From: Endomychus coccineus
Lineage: Eukaryota > Arthropoda > Insecta > Coleoptera > Endomychidae
Reading direction: 5' to 3'
Length of the DNA: 64,000 nt
Assembly: GCA_958510875.1 (NCBI GenBank)
Contig: CAUEHT010000003.1
Coordinates: 186,001 to 250,000 of the forward strand
A program made the translations under genes and the position numbers. Below the pieces are notes generated by a model that was not told the origin of the DNA, made no database searches, and saw only the letters and a program-made list of their open reading frames with translations. Shown piece after piece: positions 20,312 to 30,499 of the stretch; position 1 is the stretch's first letter; each line of letters begins with the position of its first letter.

Positions 20312-20429
20312 TTTTACATCCCTCATGATCCAAGCGCTAGCTAGTGGCAGAGCGAGGGACTACGACCGTGGGGAGCCGTAAGCGACTCAACTCTACCATA
20401 GAGTTTCCGGACCTGTGTATACGACCGTG

Positions 20430-20437
20430 GTCAAAAC
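20430..20437. repeat. Right 8-bp target duplication GTCAAAAC
   Basis: Exact partner of 17,774-17,781. Confidence 0.88.
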
Positions 20438-20960
20438 TACATTTAAAAACAAATTGAATGTCGACATAGAACTAGAGGATCTAAACAATATGTATGTCCT
20501 TGGCATAAATAAAGACATCACCAATAGGCCAATCAAATTAGAATTCATCTCAAATATCAAGAAACAAACTATACTAAAGAATTCTAGTAAGCTGAAAGGG
20601 ATTAAAATCTACATTGCACATGATGAAACGCTACAAGAACAAGGAGACCATAAAATTCTACTAAAACATTTCAAGCTAGCCAAAGAAAAAAATTACAACG
20701 TCTTTATGAAAAAGAACAAAATTCATATCAATGGAGACATATTCTCAGTAGACGAAATTAAAAAAATTGAGGGAAATCTTACCGAATCTGAAACTAAAGC
20801 TAATAGTGCACCGGCCACACCAAATAGGCGATCTATAGAAGGAATAAGCAGAAAACTAGAAGTGGAAAATACCGAAAAATTGAAAATAGCTGCAAGGGGT
20901 AACATCGACACAACTAGAAAACACTTGAGAAGCACATCCAAGGAAGCTAAACAAGAATAA
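20438..20960 (+). pseudogene. LINE ORF1, 3' part
   Basis: After the P-like element the ORF1 frame resumes (TTFKNKLNVDIELEDLNNMY, then KLEFISNIKKQTILKN and KLKGIKIYIAHDETL) and ends with a basic tail RKHLRSTSKEAKQE. It aligns segment by segment with the intact ORF1 at 58,793-59,632: LNNLYRL, KIEFISHLKKVEILKQ, KLKGTGIAISHDLT and a shared SAPATPN motif. This is the RRM-like and basic half of a LINE ORF1 nucleic-acid-binding protein. Confidence 0.8.
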
Positions 20961-21134
20961 ACGAATTTATTTATATGAATTATCAATTAGTCACATACTT
21001 GTAATGTCAAACTTATTAGTCCATAGCTTTCAATGTCAATTGTAAAAATCATATAAAAATAGCAGATAAATACTTTTATGTAATTGAAATTTTCTTTCCT
21101 TTTTGTCTTATAATATTAATAGTTCATATACAAA

Positions 21135-23475
21135 ATGGATAGATATGTTAGAGATTTTCAAATAAAAACGATAGAAACTATTATAATGAAAAGTGTAGAT
21201 GAATGTAAAGCATTTTTATCAAATGAAAAACAAGAAACATTTAAAATATTCCACAATAATTTTCGTAGCTTAGCTCAGAATATAGATGAACTAAAAATTG
21301 TTCTCCATGAATTTAATAATAATAAATTTGATTGTATAGTTTTGTCCGAAACATGGAAAATTTATGATTTAAGTATTCTTAGCTTGGAAGGTTATCAGGT
21401 GATTTACAATGAAAGTGATATCAACAAAAATGATGGATTGATAGTTTATGTTAAAAATAATATCAGTTTTGATTTCAAAATTATTAATATAAGTAACTGT
21501 AAAGTAATAAACTTGGAAACCCATTATAACGACAAAAAGATCATTTTAACAGGTATCTATCGACCGCCCTCTACTTGCCTCATTACCTTCAACTTACATT
21601 TAAATGATTATTTAAAATCATGTAATAATAATCAAGGAGATATGCATGTATTAATTAGAGATATGAATATAAATACATATGCTGAAGACGAATCCTGTCA
21701 AGAATATTTAAATATCCTGGACACACAATTTTGTATCTGCTATTAATGCTTATACACGAGTCCATCGTGATAGCCATACATGCATTGACCACATATTTAT
21801 TAAAAGTAAATAAGATATATATCATTATGATCCAATAGTACTGCAAACACAAATAACTGAACATTATTCCACTATTCTACAAATAAGACAAAAACAACCT
21901 GACATTATAAAAAAAACAAATTTACAAAAATACAAACAAATAATAGAAAAGCACAAACTTTTCAATATACTAGAAAAAGAAACATGGGATGATATTTATA
22001 ACCGAGATGTTGAAATTGCAACAAATAATTTTATTGGAAAAATTGAAACATATTTAAAGTACCCTAAAAATTAAATCAAATACAAATTACAATACAAGGA
22101 ACAGCTGGATTACTCCAGGTCTAATAAAATCAATTGAAAAAATAAAGAAATGTATAAACTAATTCAAAATCAACCAAATAATAATGTTAGTTACAGAATT
22201 AAAAAAATATAGAAATAATTTAAACAATTTAATAAAGGCCAAAAAATTTTTTTTTTCAATCGCAAATTAATAAAAATAGAAATGATTCTAAAACGTTATG
22301 GGATTGCGTTAAACAATTAAACTCTAAAAAAAGTTAAAAATAGTCAAATAAAACATATAACTTCTAAAAATGGAAATTTAATAACAGAAAAAGGAAAAAT
22401 AGCAAACATATTTAATAACTATTTTATTAATGTCGGAGTAGACCTGGCTAAACAAATACCTGAAAGCGATTATAACTTTGATAACACGAAACATATTACC
22501 AAGTCTGTTTATTTAGTACCTACAAATGAGAATCAAGTAAGAAAGTACATCTCAACACTCAAACCAAACAAATCTCCTGGAATTGATATGATAAAGTCTG
22601 AAACAATGAAAGAAGAAATAAGTTCTTACATTACAAGACCATTAGTATATGTAATAAATAAATCATTTGAAAGTGGAGTTTGTCCCACAGCTTTCAAAAT
22701 AGCTAAGATAAAACCACTTTACAAAAATGGCGAAAAGAAGGAAATAAGCAACTACTACAGACCCACATCGCTCATATCCAATATAGCAAAAAATTATTAA
22801 CCAACGCATAAGTAGTTTCTCAAACAAAGACAATTCTCTCTCAAAAAAACAATTTGGATTCAGAGAAGGCAAATCTACGCAGGATGCTATAGCTTATCTA
22901 ACCAATAACATAAATGCAGCTTTGAACAAATCACAGCCAGCACTTTGCGCATTTATTGACTTGAAAAAGGCGTTAGATACTGTGAACCACTCAAAACTTT
23001 TACAGATATTAGATAACAAAGGTATTAGAGGAATACCCCATGCACTGATAATTAAGGAGTTATTTTGTATCATGCTTCAATAGAACCTCACCTCAACTAT
23101 GGCATTGTGGCATGGGGAGGTACTACTAAAAATTATCTAAACCGGCTTCAAATAAAGCAAAAGTGGATTATGAAAATTATATATGGTAAGCAGTACACAT
23201 ACCCTACATAACTCTTATTTGCATAATCAAGATTAAAAGACCTAAGGCAACTTTTCTTTACTGCTGTAATGATATGGCAATATAAAAATAGACATTTGCT
23301 ACAAACTTTTGACCATCCATATAGTACACGTGCTAAGCTTACGGAGGCTAAAATCCCAAAAATAGATAAGACCATAGCACAACGATGTCATACATATCTA
23401 GGTCCCAAATTTTATAATAAACTACCTCCTGAAATTAAAGCGGTTAATTCATTAAGCTTGTTTAAATGGAAGTAG
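21135..23475 (+). pseudogene. LINE ORF2 (endonuclease and RT), heavily broken
   Basis: An AP-type endonuclease opens the ORF (SETWKIYD, GIYRPPST, and RDMNIN where GDxNID is expected) and runs 203 codons before a stop at 21,744. Downstream pieces in changing frames show KIKPLYKNGEKKEISNYYRP (22,588-22,800), FGFREGKSTQDAIAYLT and FIDLKKALDTVNH (about 22,855-23,000), then a jump to the thumb region GIVAWGG. The stretch that should hold the catalytic FADD is deleted at about 23,055. The C-terminal tail (LGPKFYNKLPPEIKAV) follows at 23,269-23,475. It is inactive. Confidence 0.82.
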
Positions 23476-23859
23476 AATGTATGGATGAAAAAGATTCCAA
23501 GATTAAACATACATGAACTGATAAACAACTAAAAATACTAGAATCAACTTTATTTTACTTTCATTGTTTATCATATATATGACACATCTTATTTTGTAAT
23601 TTCTTGATAACAGTTCAGAGCTATAACCAATATTTTTGAACATTTTCTATTATTTCTTATTAAGTTCATCACCATTACTAAATAAATTACCAAATAGTAA
23701 TTACCACACATACAAGTATCAATCTGATACTTAAAGTGACATATGTTCTGTTTATTTAGAAGGAAATAACTGTTATAAACATGTATCAATTATATATTGT
23801 GTAAATAAACATTATTATTATTATTATTATTAATTGTTAATCTTGATCCATTTATATCT

Positions 23860-24042
23860 ATATTATAAAACTTAAATTTGATTCACATACAAGAACTCGT
23901 TTGAGATCTCCGTGAATGAACATTTAATGTATTTGCTCCTCAAGGATCATAATTTATCCATAAAATATTAATAATGTATTGACAACTATTGTAAACATAT
24001 GTATTTATGAGAGCGAATAAATTTATTATTATTATTATTAGT
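23860..24042 (+). mobile_element. Second LINE 3' tail fragment
   Basis: A short AT-rich piece ends GCGAATAAATTTATTATTATT with an (ATT)n run at about 24,012-24,041, the same kind of tail as the LINEs ending at 23.83 and 63.12 kb. Confidence 0.5.
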
Positions 24043-24300
24043 CATCTGTGTACTCACATTCTACTGAAATGAATATTTCTTTTCTACACACCAGATTCGA
24101 ACCAGAGAAATAAATTCCAAAGTCGGCGCCTAACTGCTCAGCTATGAAGGACTTGAGAACAAGTGATTCTAGTCACCTGAATCACTCCTACTGAAATGAA
24201 TATTTTTTCCCCACACCAGATTCGAACCCGGGAGATAAGTTCCAAAGTCGGCGCCTTAACCGCTCAGCTATGAAGGATTTGAGACCAAGTAATTTTAATG
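24043..24300 (-). repeat. Two tandem tRNA-like units (family R)
   Basis: On the minus strand each unit reads TAGCTGAGCGGTTAAGGCGC then GGGTTCGAATCTGGTGT, close to the A box (TRGYNNARNNGG) and B box (GGTTCGAATCC) of a Leu/Ser-type tRNA. Units lie at about 24,090-24,151 and 24,214-24,277, 124 bases apart, and share a leader (CTACTGAAATGAATATT). No cloverleaf with a full acceptor stem forms. It looks like a tRNA-derived SINE module, not a functional tRNA. Confidence 0.7.
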
Positions 24301-24311
24301 TAGTATATATA

Positions 24312-25779
24312 GAGCTCTAAAATTATATAAGTATTCTCGTCCGCCATTTTGGCCCCAGACTCTCCTAACCGATGACGGAAATCGAATGTAAACACAATAT
24401 GCGTCAATATACTTTGACACGTTGATCACTGGTGATCACGCGAATTAGATCGAAAATTACAATTCTCAGCATTGAAATTTATTTCAAACTTGAGTTAATA
24501 GCAGGGCGTGGAGTTGAAAGTGTTCTGCAGGTAATTGGAACTCTTGGAAGCTCTAGAAAGTGGTGAGTCTGTTTCTTCTCTTGTTTCAAATATGAATATT
24601 CTAAACGCGCTGCAGCAGCCGCTGTCTATGTTATAATTTTTTTTCATTGCAGGATTTTCATTATGTCGAAAAAGGAGCAGGAAAAAATAGCCAACGTGGA
24701 TCAGCCAGAAACAAGTGCAAAGGTTTTGTAACAACATATTATATGATGTACGTGAATAAGTTCTAAACATTTAAATTTTTTTGCTTCTTCATTCGAATCA
24801 GTAAAAAAAAATTATTTAGAAACTTTTAAAAATTGTATGGTTCAAAAATTTCACAAATAAAATTCTCAAGGGAATAAAAAGTAAAAATATAAATCAATAT
24901 TATATAGAATAAAAACGGTTATTAGTGACTTGAAATGTTTCCGCATATTCTTCGTATCAAATACAGCATATTGTAAAATCAGAATTATTATAAACATAAA
25001 GGAAAAAATTTACTCCGCAGAAGGAATTGCTCATCTCATTACGCACCTGATTACAAACATAAATTAAGATGATTATTCAAAGTAATATATAAATTCTGAG
25101 AATTCAATAATAAGTAAAAAATAATAAAAGATAAAAAACAACTTTGCGCGAGAGATCTTTTGATATTTATAATTGAAATAATTCTACAAGCAACTTATGT
25201 GAATATTCATCTACGTCTATTTTCGTTGTTATGTATGTTTTTCTATCCCATACTCGCCGATTATTATTGTTTATGATTATTGTAAAAAGGGTGTTTTAAA
25301 CCCGTTGATTTATCAAATGAATAAATAAATGAATGAATACTTAAAAAAACGCGAAAGCCAAGCTTATTCTTTTTCCGTTTTTTTAAATATGTAAACAGTA
25401 AAAACCGAACGTAAAAATAGATCAACTTCATAAATAATAAGTTCTTCAAATCATGTAGCAATTAGTAACAAATTATAAATGTAATTATTCATATTTGTTT
25501 TGGAAACATTTTCACATTTGAAACACAAAAGGAAACAGACTTACTTACCACTATTTGGACCTTCAAACAGTTCCAATTGCCTGCAGAACACTTTCAACTT
25601 CACGTCGTGTTATTGATTACAACTTTGAAATAAATTTTAATGCTGAGAAATATGATTTTCAACCGATTTGCGGGATCACTGTGTCAACGCGTATTGTGTT
25701 TACATTCGATTTCCGTCATGTGGTTAGGAGAGGCTGGGGCCAAAATGGCGGACGAGAATACTCGTATATTCTAGTGCCT
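24312..25779. mobile_element. Foldback-type DNA element, 1,468 bp, ~210-230 bp TIRs
   Basis: 24,312-24,542 is the imperfect reverse complement of 25,570-25,779 (shared: TATTCTCGTCCGCCATTTTG, GACGGAAATCGAATGTAAAC, GTTGAAAGTGTTCTGCAGG). TAGTATATATA flanks both ends, at 24,301-24,311 and 25,780-25,790, and would be an 11-bp target duplication. It lies inside a family R copy. The interior has no recognisable gene; one short frame starts at about 24,664 (MSKKEQEKIANVDQ) after a TTTTTTTCATTGCAG acceptor but ends after about 20 codons. Confidence 0.7.
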
Positions 25780-25810
25780 TAGTATATATAATCTAAGTTA
25801 ACTCTACTGA

Positions 25811-26510
25811 AATGAATGGTTCATCAATCGATAGTCTATGGTTCGTTAATCTATGGTACTTCCAACTATGGTCTATGGTTCATCAATCGATGGACAGGTA
25901 GGCTATGGTTTGATAATCCATGATTTCCCCAACTGTAGTCTGGCAAATCTATGTTCTTTCCAATCTGCAGTCTGTGAACTAGTCATCCGTGTACTTGCAT
26001 TCTACTGAAATGAACATTTTCTTCTACACACCAGATTCGAACCTGAGGAATAAATTCCAAAGTCGGCGCTCAACTGCTCAGCTATGAAAAACTTGAGAAC
26101 AAGTGATTTTAATGTAGTATAATAATAATCCGAGTCACTTCTAGTGAAATGAATATTTTTTTCCTACACCAGATTCGAACCCGGGGAATGAATTCCAAAA
26201 TCGGCGCCTTAACCGCTCAGCTATGGAGGACATGATAACAATCGACTTTAATGTAGTAGATATAACTTCGGTGAACCCTAGGTTTGTCAAGTAAAAGGTG
26301 TGTCTAACCTAATTTGATTTTTATTTTGTCTCACACAATTAGTTTGGAAATAGTAATCTGAGACTTGTTATTTCTCATCTCTGCTGACGTCGTACATGCA
26401 GATCAAAACAAATATGAGATGTTAAAATTATTTTGTATTATTAATTCGAGTTTATGATAATCATATCGCTTGTTGACCTTTACTGAACTTTCTATAGAAA
26501 GTGATAGTGA
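25811..26510 (-). repeat. Interspersed repeat family R with two tRNA-like units
   Basis: Contains the CTATGGTTCATCAATCGAT series (25,820-25,990), then tRNA-like units at about 26,030-26,090 and 26,168-26,225 with the same A-box and B-box-like sequences on the minus strand. A tail (AGGTTTGTCA.GTAAAAGGTGTGTCTA, GCTTGTTGACCTTTACTGAA) is shared with 31,130-31,460. Confidence 0.75.
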
Positions 26511-26589
26511 TGGATGTTTACATCACCATCATCCGTTTGAGAAATAAAAAATCGAAGATAATAATAATATTAACGTTTATTCAGCTTCT

Positions 26590-27345
26590 GTTACTGTGCT
26601 AAATTCAGACCGGAAATCGTTCTTTCTTTATTTTCAGAAATTAACGTGATTCTGAGTAATTTCGAAATTACCACCAAGAAGCTCTAAAAAAGTTCGAAAT
26701 TTTGAGCCCAGTCTCGAAATTCTAAGTCACGTACTTCTAGTTTCGATGTGCTAAATTCAGACCGGGAATTAGTTTTTTCCTTATCTCCGGAAAACTACGT
26801 GGTTCTGGGCAATGTCCAAATCATTCTTTTTTAGCTCGTAAAGAGCTCGAAATTTTGAGCTCAGTCTCGAAATTCTAAGTCACGTACTTTTCTAGTATTC
26901 ATGTGCTAATTTCCGACCGGAAACGGTTTTTTCCTTATTCCTGGAAAAATAAGTGCTTCTGAGCATCCTTGAAATTACCACGGAGCAGCTCGTAAAAAGC
27001 TCAAAATTTAGAGACATGTTTCGAAATTTCAAGTCACGTTCTTCTAGTTTTGCTGTGCTAATTTCAGACCGTGAATTAGTTCTTTTCATATTTCCGGAAA
27101 ACCACGTGGTTTCGGGCAATCTCCAAATCACTCTTTTTTAGGTCGTAAGAAGCTAGAAACTTTGAGTCCAGTCTCGAAATTCTAGGATGTGTAATTTTGG
27201 GCTTGCTGTGCTAACTTTTGCACATTTAACTAGTCAAATTGATTAATTTTGATTTCTCGGCTTTCCCTTAAGTTTGAGAATAGCTCGAAATTACTGTTGA
27301 GCAGCTCGAAAAACGCTCGAAATTATGGGTGAGGTCCGATAATGC
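26590..27345. repeat. ~152-bp satellite, five copies
   Basis: A GTGCTAAATTCAGACCGG landmark (or close variant) recurs at about 26,598, 26,748, 26,902, 27,054 and 27,209. Each unit also carries TCCGGAAAACTACGTGG and CTCGAAATTCTAAGTCACGT. The fifth copy is diverged. The ORFs at 26,892-27,141 are repeat artefacts. Confidence 0.85.
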
Positions 27346-27397
27346 GTGGTTATATATGACTAGCTTACTTCTGGGACCTTAACCAAGGGTTTATATA

Positions 27398-27985
27398 TTT
27401 TCCAATGATAGTGCTGCAGCAGCAACCTTCTACTTTAAACTTGTTGTAGATAATGACTGATGGCCAATATGGGGATGTCTTTCATTGCTGAAATACAAAC
27501 CCATGTCCTCTATTGGCGTAAACTGCAACAACCTTCTCAGATGAAAGCTTCCCATATAATAAGCTCCTGCGGTTAAGTTATACTCCACTCTGATAGTTTG
27601 AACTTTGATTATGTTTATAGAACGGTCAGATACATGTACTTCACGAGATGTCAATTTCTTTTTGCTGAATCACAACAGTTCGCTTATACTATCATGAGGA
27701 GTAATATTCACTTCAAAATCATTCTTTAGTTCTGTGTGTAGAGTGTTGTTGTTAGATTTTATTGATAATTTTCGGTCACGTTCTTCTTGCTTTACTCCTA
27801 TCCCACAAACTGCACTTTGTATGGAATCTTCGATGTATGTCAACTCGTAGGACCCCGTAGGTATAGTTACTACTTTTTCCTCACCCTTCACATTTTTATA
27901 ATGAAATTAATTGAAACCTTCTTCGTTGTTCGGATCTAGTTGTATTGGTGGGTGAAAATCTACATACAAACGGGAGCTCTTACCC
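27398..27985 (-). pseudogene. Penton-like virion protein, copy A (decayed Maverick/adintovirus-type)
   Basis: Two minus-strand pieces (27,670-27,891 and 27,430-27,654) align with the longer ORF 50,508-51,179: shared blocks are ELTYIEDSIQSAVCGIGVKQ, RDRKLSIKSNNNTLHTEL, REVHVSDRSINIIKVQTIR and LTAGAYY. The N-terminal residues (after MSQTFTIMG at about 28,008) are in yet another frame. The protein sits between major capsid and protease genes, where a minor capsid or penton gene is expected in Maverick-type elements. Penton identity is inferred from position and length. At least two frameshifts are present. Confidence 0.6.
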
Positions 27986-28059
27986 ATGATAGTGAACGTC
28001 TGAGACATGATTGATGAAAACTTTATGAACAATCTATTTATTTACTAATAAATAAAATT

Positions 28060-28592
28060 TTAGTCGAACACAACTGAAGAATTAGAGAGGAATTTCAAAC
28101 ATAACTGGCCACAATTATAATTGTTATATTGCTGAAAATTGTCGTGATTGAATAATATCTTACACTTTTTGAAATAATCCACTAGTTCGTGAGGGGGGCG
28201 TAAATTTGCCAAAACTATCATAATAAAAGACTGTTTCATCGACTTTCTTAAACCCAACCCAGTGAGTACCTCCATTATCCGAGCTATCTAAATTAACTAT
28301 TCCACGCTCGTTCTTCCATGGTCCGTTGGATGGTAGTTCATCACGCATTAATACTCCTCTGAAATGGGGAATTTTCAGAGCGTTCGCTAGTTTTCGTAGA
28401 TCGAGATCGGTTAGAGGTCTTCTTGGTAGGTTTACTGACAGTTTAATGGTTGTTTGTCTGAATATAGGCCAAGACCTTTACGATACTTTTTCAAATATAG
28501 ACCAGATCCTTGTTACCCCAAAAGCTATAGCTTCCATTGTTTCATTATGTCTCCGTTTCCTCCAAGGTTTTCCGAGCTGCTTCGCTGAGTAC
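28060..28592 (-). pseudogene. Adenain-like cysteine protease, copy A
   Basis: The minus strand carries the three signatures of adenovirus-type (C5/Ulp1-like) maturation proteases in order: GTHWVGF (catalytic His), YYDSFG (Asp) and NCGQLC (Gln and nucleophile Cys). The N-terminal part RPLTDLDLRKLANALKIPHF precedes MRDELPSNG. Frame changes occur between the His and Cys parts (ORFs 28,160-28,348 and 28,060-28,275). In viruses this enzyme processes capsid proteins in the particle. Upstream (28,300-28,590) its 5' end is fused to a piece of the neighbouring minor-protein gene, at a rearrangement that also contains a SINE. Confidence 0.75.
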
Positions 28593-28603
28593 CTCCATCA
28601 TCC

Positions 28604-28912
28604 AAGTTGCCAGGTAGCTCAGTGATATTCTAATCACTGTGGCTGCCGGTAACGAGTCCGAATCTTGCGACTGCGGAATTTTTCCGATATCGCGAGTAAG
28701 TGGTGCGGCAATATACAATGGGCTGTCAAGCCCAAGTGTGATCGTGACTGCCCTGGTTGCAGAATGGAGCCTACCACACGATGTGGAGTGTTCAGTGGGT
28801 ATATCTGAGGTGATTGAGTTCGAGACTCAGGGACTCCCACACCACCTTTTGGGATGTTACAAGACTATAAGGTGCCCATGAAGGGTTCCAACAACCTCGC
28901 ACCCAGAAAAAA
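28604..28912 (+). mobile_element. tRNA-derived SINE with 11-bp target duplication
   Basis: CTCCATCATCC occurs at 28,593-28,603 and 28,913-28,923. The insert begins AAGTTGCCAGGTAGCTCAGTG (A-box-like) and contains GGTAACGAGTCCGAATC (B-box-like), then a GC-richer body, and ends CACCCAGAAAAAA, a short A-tail. This is the organisation of a tRNA-derived SINE, about 309 bases, inserted in the protease gene of copy A. It differs from family R. Confidence 0.75.
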
Positions 28913-28923
28913 CTCCATCATCC

Positions 28924-29860
28924 GAGCTATCTAAATTAACTACTCCACGCTCGTTTTCCATTGTTCGTTGGCTGGTAGTTCATCACGCATAAATACTCCT
29001 CTAAAATGAGGGATTTTCAGAGCTTTTGCTAGTTTCCGTAGATTGAGATTGGTTAGAGGTCTTTTGGGTGGGTTTACTGAAAGTTTTTTGGATGTTCATC
29101 TAGATATAAGTCAAGACCTTCACGATACTTTTTCGAATATAGACCAGACCCTTGTTTCCCCGAAGCTCTAGCTTCCAATGTTTTATTCTGTATTTCCGTT
29201 TCCTCCAAGATTTTCCGAGCTGCTTTGCTGTCGTTGACTGCTTCAGCAATGCCTGCACTACCTCCCGCCAATAAGCTGGCAAACAGGTATTTAAAATGAT
29301 AGAAATCCTCCAGTCTTAGGAATAGGAATTGCTCTTTATAATCGAACATTTTCCGACCACCTGCTTCTTTGAATTGTTTTCGTGCAACGTTCAGAGCTGT
29401 TTGAGATGTTTTCTTCAGATTGGATGAGTCAAACTTTTTCTTCATAACTTTTCTTACCTCATCGATAATTGTACTACCGAACGTAACCTTCTTTCTTATA
29501 CCCATCCCCAATTTCCTTTTTGCCTTCATAATTTTATTCATACCGTAAGCGGCAATCCTCTCTCCAAATTTTGTGTCTTTAGATTCGACACGTTGCCAAG
29601 CAGCGTTCTCTGATATTCCATCCGCCTAGTGACGTCCTTCTAAACTAGCATTTCTCAAATATAAAATATCGTGTTGGCGGCAAGATCTATCGAGTGGATT
29701 GGTACCTGAATCTCCTCTTTTCAACCGTTCTTCTAATTTTATACCGGGGCCACAGTATTGATAACCGGGAATATGAAGTTCAAACGGGAGCTCGCTTATA
29801 AGCGTATTGAAAACACCTTCTCCTACGTATGCTTCCATACAGACTGATGAGGATTCGAAA
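28924..29860 (-). pseudogene. Minor virion protein with phospholipase A2 domain, copy A
   Basis: ORF 29,626-29,838 begins MEAYVGEGVFNTL and contains YQYCGPGIKLEERL (calcium-binding loop) and DRSCRQHDILYL (Cys-His-Asp catalytic helix), the two blocks of the PLA2 domain best known from parvovirus VP1; that enzyme opens endosomal membranes during entry. After a stop at 29,626-29,628 the same frame direction continues as 29,074-29,541, basic and ending in a hydrophobic segment (FLRLEDFYHF...LLAGGSAGIAEAV) and GSGLYSKKYREGLDLYL. The tail (28,924-29,073) is a duplicated piece of the protease N-terminus. It is broken by one stop and by rearrangement. Confidence 0.7.
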
Positions 29861-29869
29861 TTGCACCGT

Positions 29870-30490
29870 TATTCAAAGAGGGGAGGAAGAAAGACCAAAG
29901 ATCTCAAAAATGTGATTTTTATTATATCCAAAATTTTCTCAATACAAAAGTCCTTGGTATAATCTTAACAATATGTATATGTTTTGAAATATTATAACAT
30001 TCATTCTAGCTCCACATAGTCATAGAATTTTGTTCTATTATAACATCCATACCTTCGAGTCAACAATATTCCAACTTTTTTTTTTCTTATAATCTCCAAA
30101 TCGTCAATTGTGGGTTCATTGAACGAGATCCGAATTATCAATCCAACTGTTGTGATTATTATCTGGACCCAACCAATTTAATACAAACTGTTGACCCCTC
30201 CTCTTTCATAAAATTTTTTCGATTGAAAACACATCGGGTTGTTTTGTTTCCTGTAAGTACTCCTCGTAGAATCCTCCACTTATCGTTTTCCTCAACATAT
30301 CTTGCAGAATACATTTAACAGCAGCTGTCATGTGAACTCTTATAATTTTAAGCAATTCCTTCGACTAAATGGGCGTATTTTTCAAATATATGTTTAGCTT
30401 TACTTACTCGCACCACATCTTCAACGTTTTATTTGTAAGGCAGAGCTAACTTAATGTGCGAGTAGGATCGCTGCAATATCTCGCTCAGTA
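29870..30490 (-). pseudogene. Maverick-associated protein remnant with C-terminal chromodomain-like block
   Basis: The minus strand reads, with stops and shifts, VRVSKAKHIFEK, then a stretch containing LQDMLRKTISGGFYEEYLQ, then QPDVFSIEKIL, and FVLNWLGPDNNHNSWIDN. The final block has the chromodomain pattern (V.KIL..R......WLG....NSW) seen at the C-terminus of Maverick integrases and a companion protein. The family is recognised only by pattern. The piece near 29,880-30,060 is shared with 52,450-52,650 of copy B. No start or intact frame remains. Confidence 0.45.
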
Positions 30491-30499
30491 AATGTGCTA

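Larger units (their letters stand above)
17782..20429 (+). mobile_element. P-element-like DNA transposon, 2,648 bp, nested in LINE ORF1
   Basis: Termini CACGGTCGTAT at 17,782 and ATACGACCGTG at 20,429 are inverted. The match continues imperfectly through GG(A/T)C(C/T)GGAAACTC for about 28 bases, and a further GAGTC(A/G)CTTACG block is shared inside. Flanks carry the 8-bp duplication GTCAAAAC. Just inside lies a THAP-type zinc-finger exon (17,999-18,115), the DNA-binding domain of P transposases. The rest of the transposase is gone, replaced by a Penelope-like fragment, a long palindrome and a Myb/SANT gene. An internal copy of TACGACCGTGG at 20,371 suggests a rearranged right end. It is non-autonomous as it stands. 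Confidence 0.85.
17400..23830 (+). mobile_element. LINE (CR1/Jockey group), interrupted copy with (ATT)n tail
   Basis: A two-ORF non-LTR retrotransposon of the same family as 58.5-63.1 kb. ORF1 starts at 17,523 and is split by a P-like element (17,782-20,429). ORF2 starts at 21,135. The element ends with AATAAACATTATTATT and an (ATT)n run at about 23,803-23,831. The 5' boundary is not determined. Confidence 0.8.

Noticed and set aside
24090..24151. Leu/Ser-like tRNA gene
   Set aside because: A and B boxes are good, but no acceptor or anticodon stem forms and the unit is tandemly repeated in a dispersed family.
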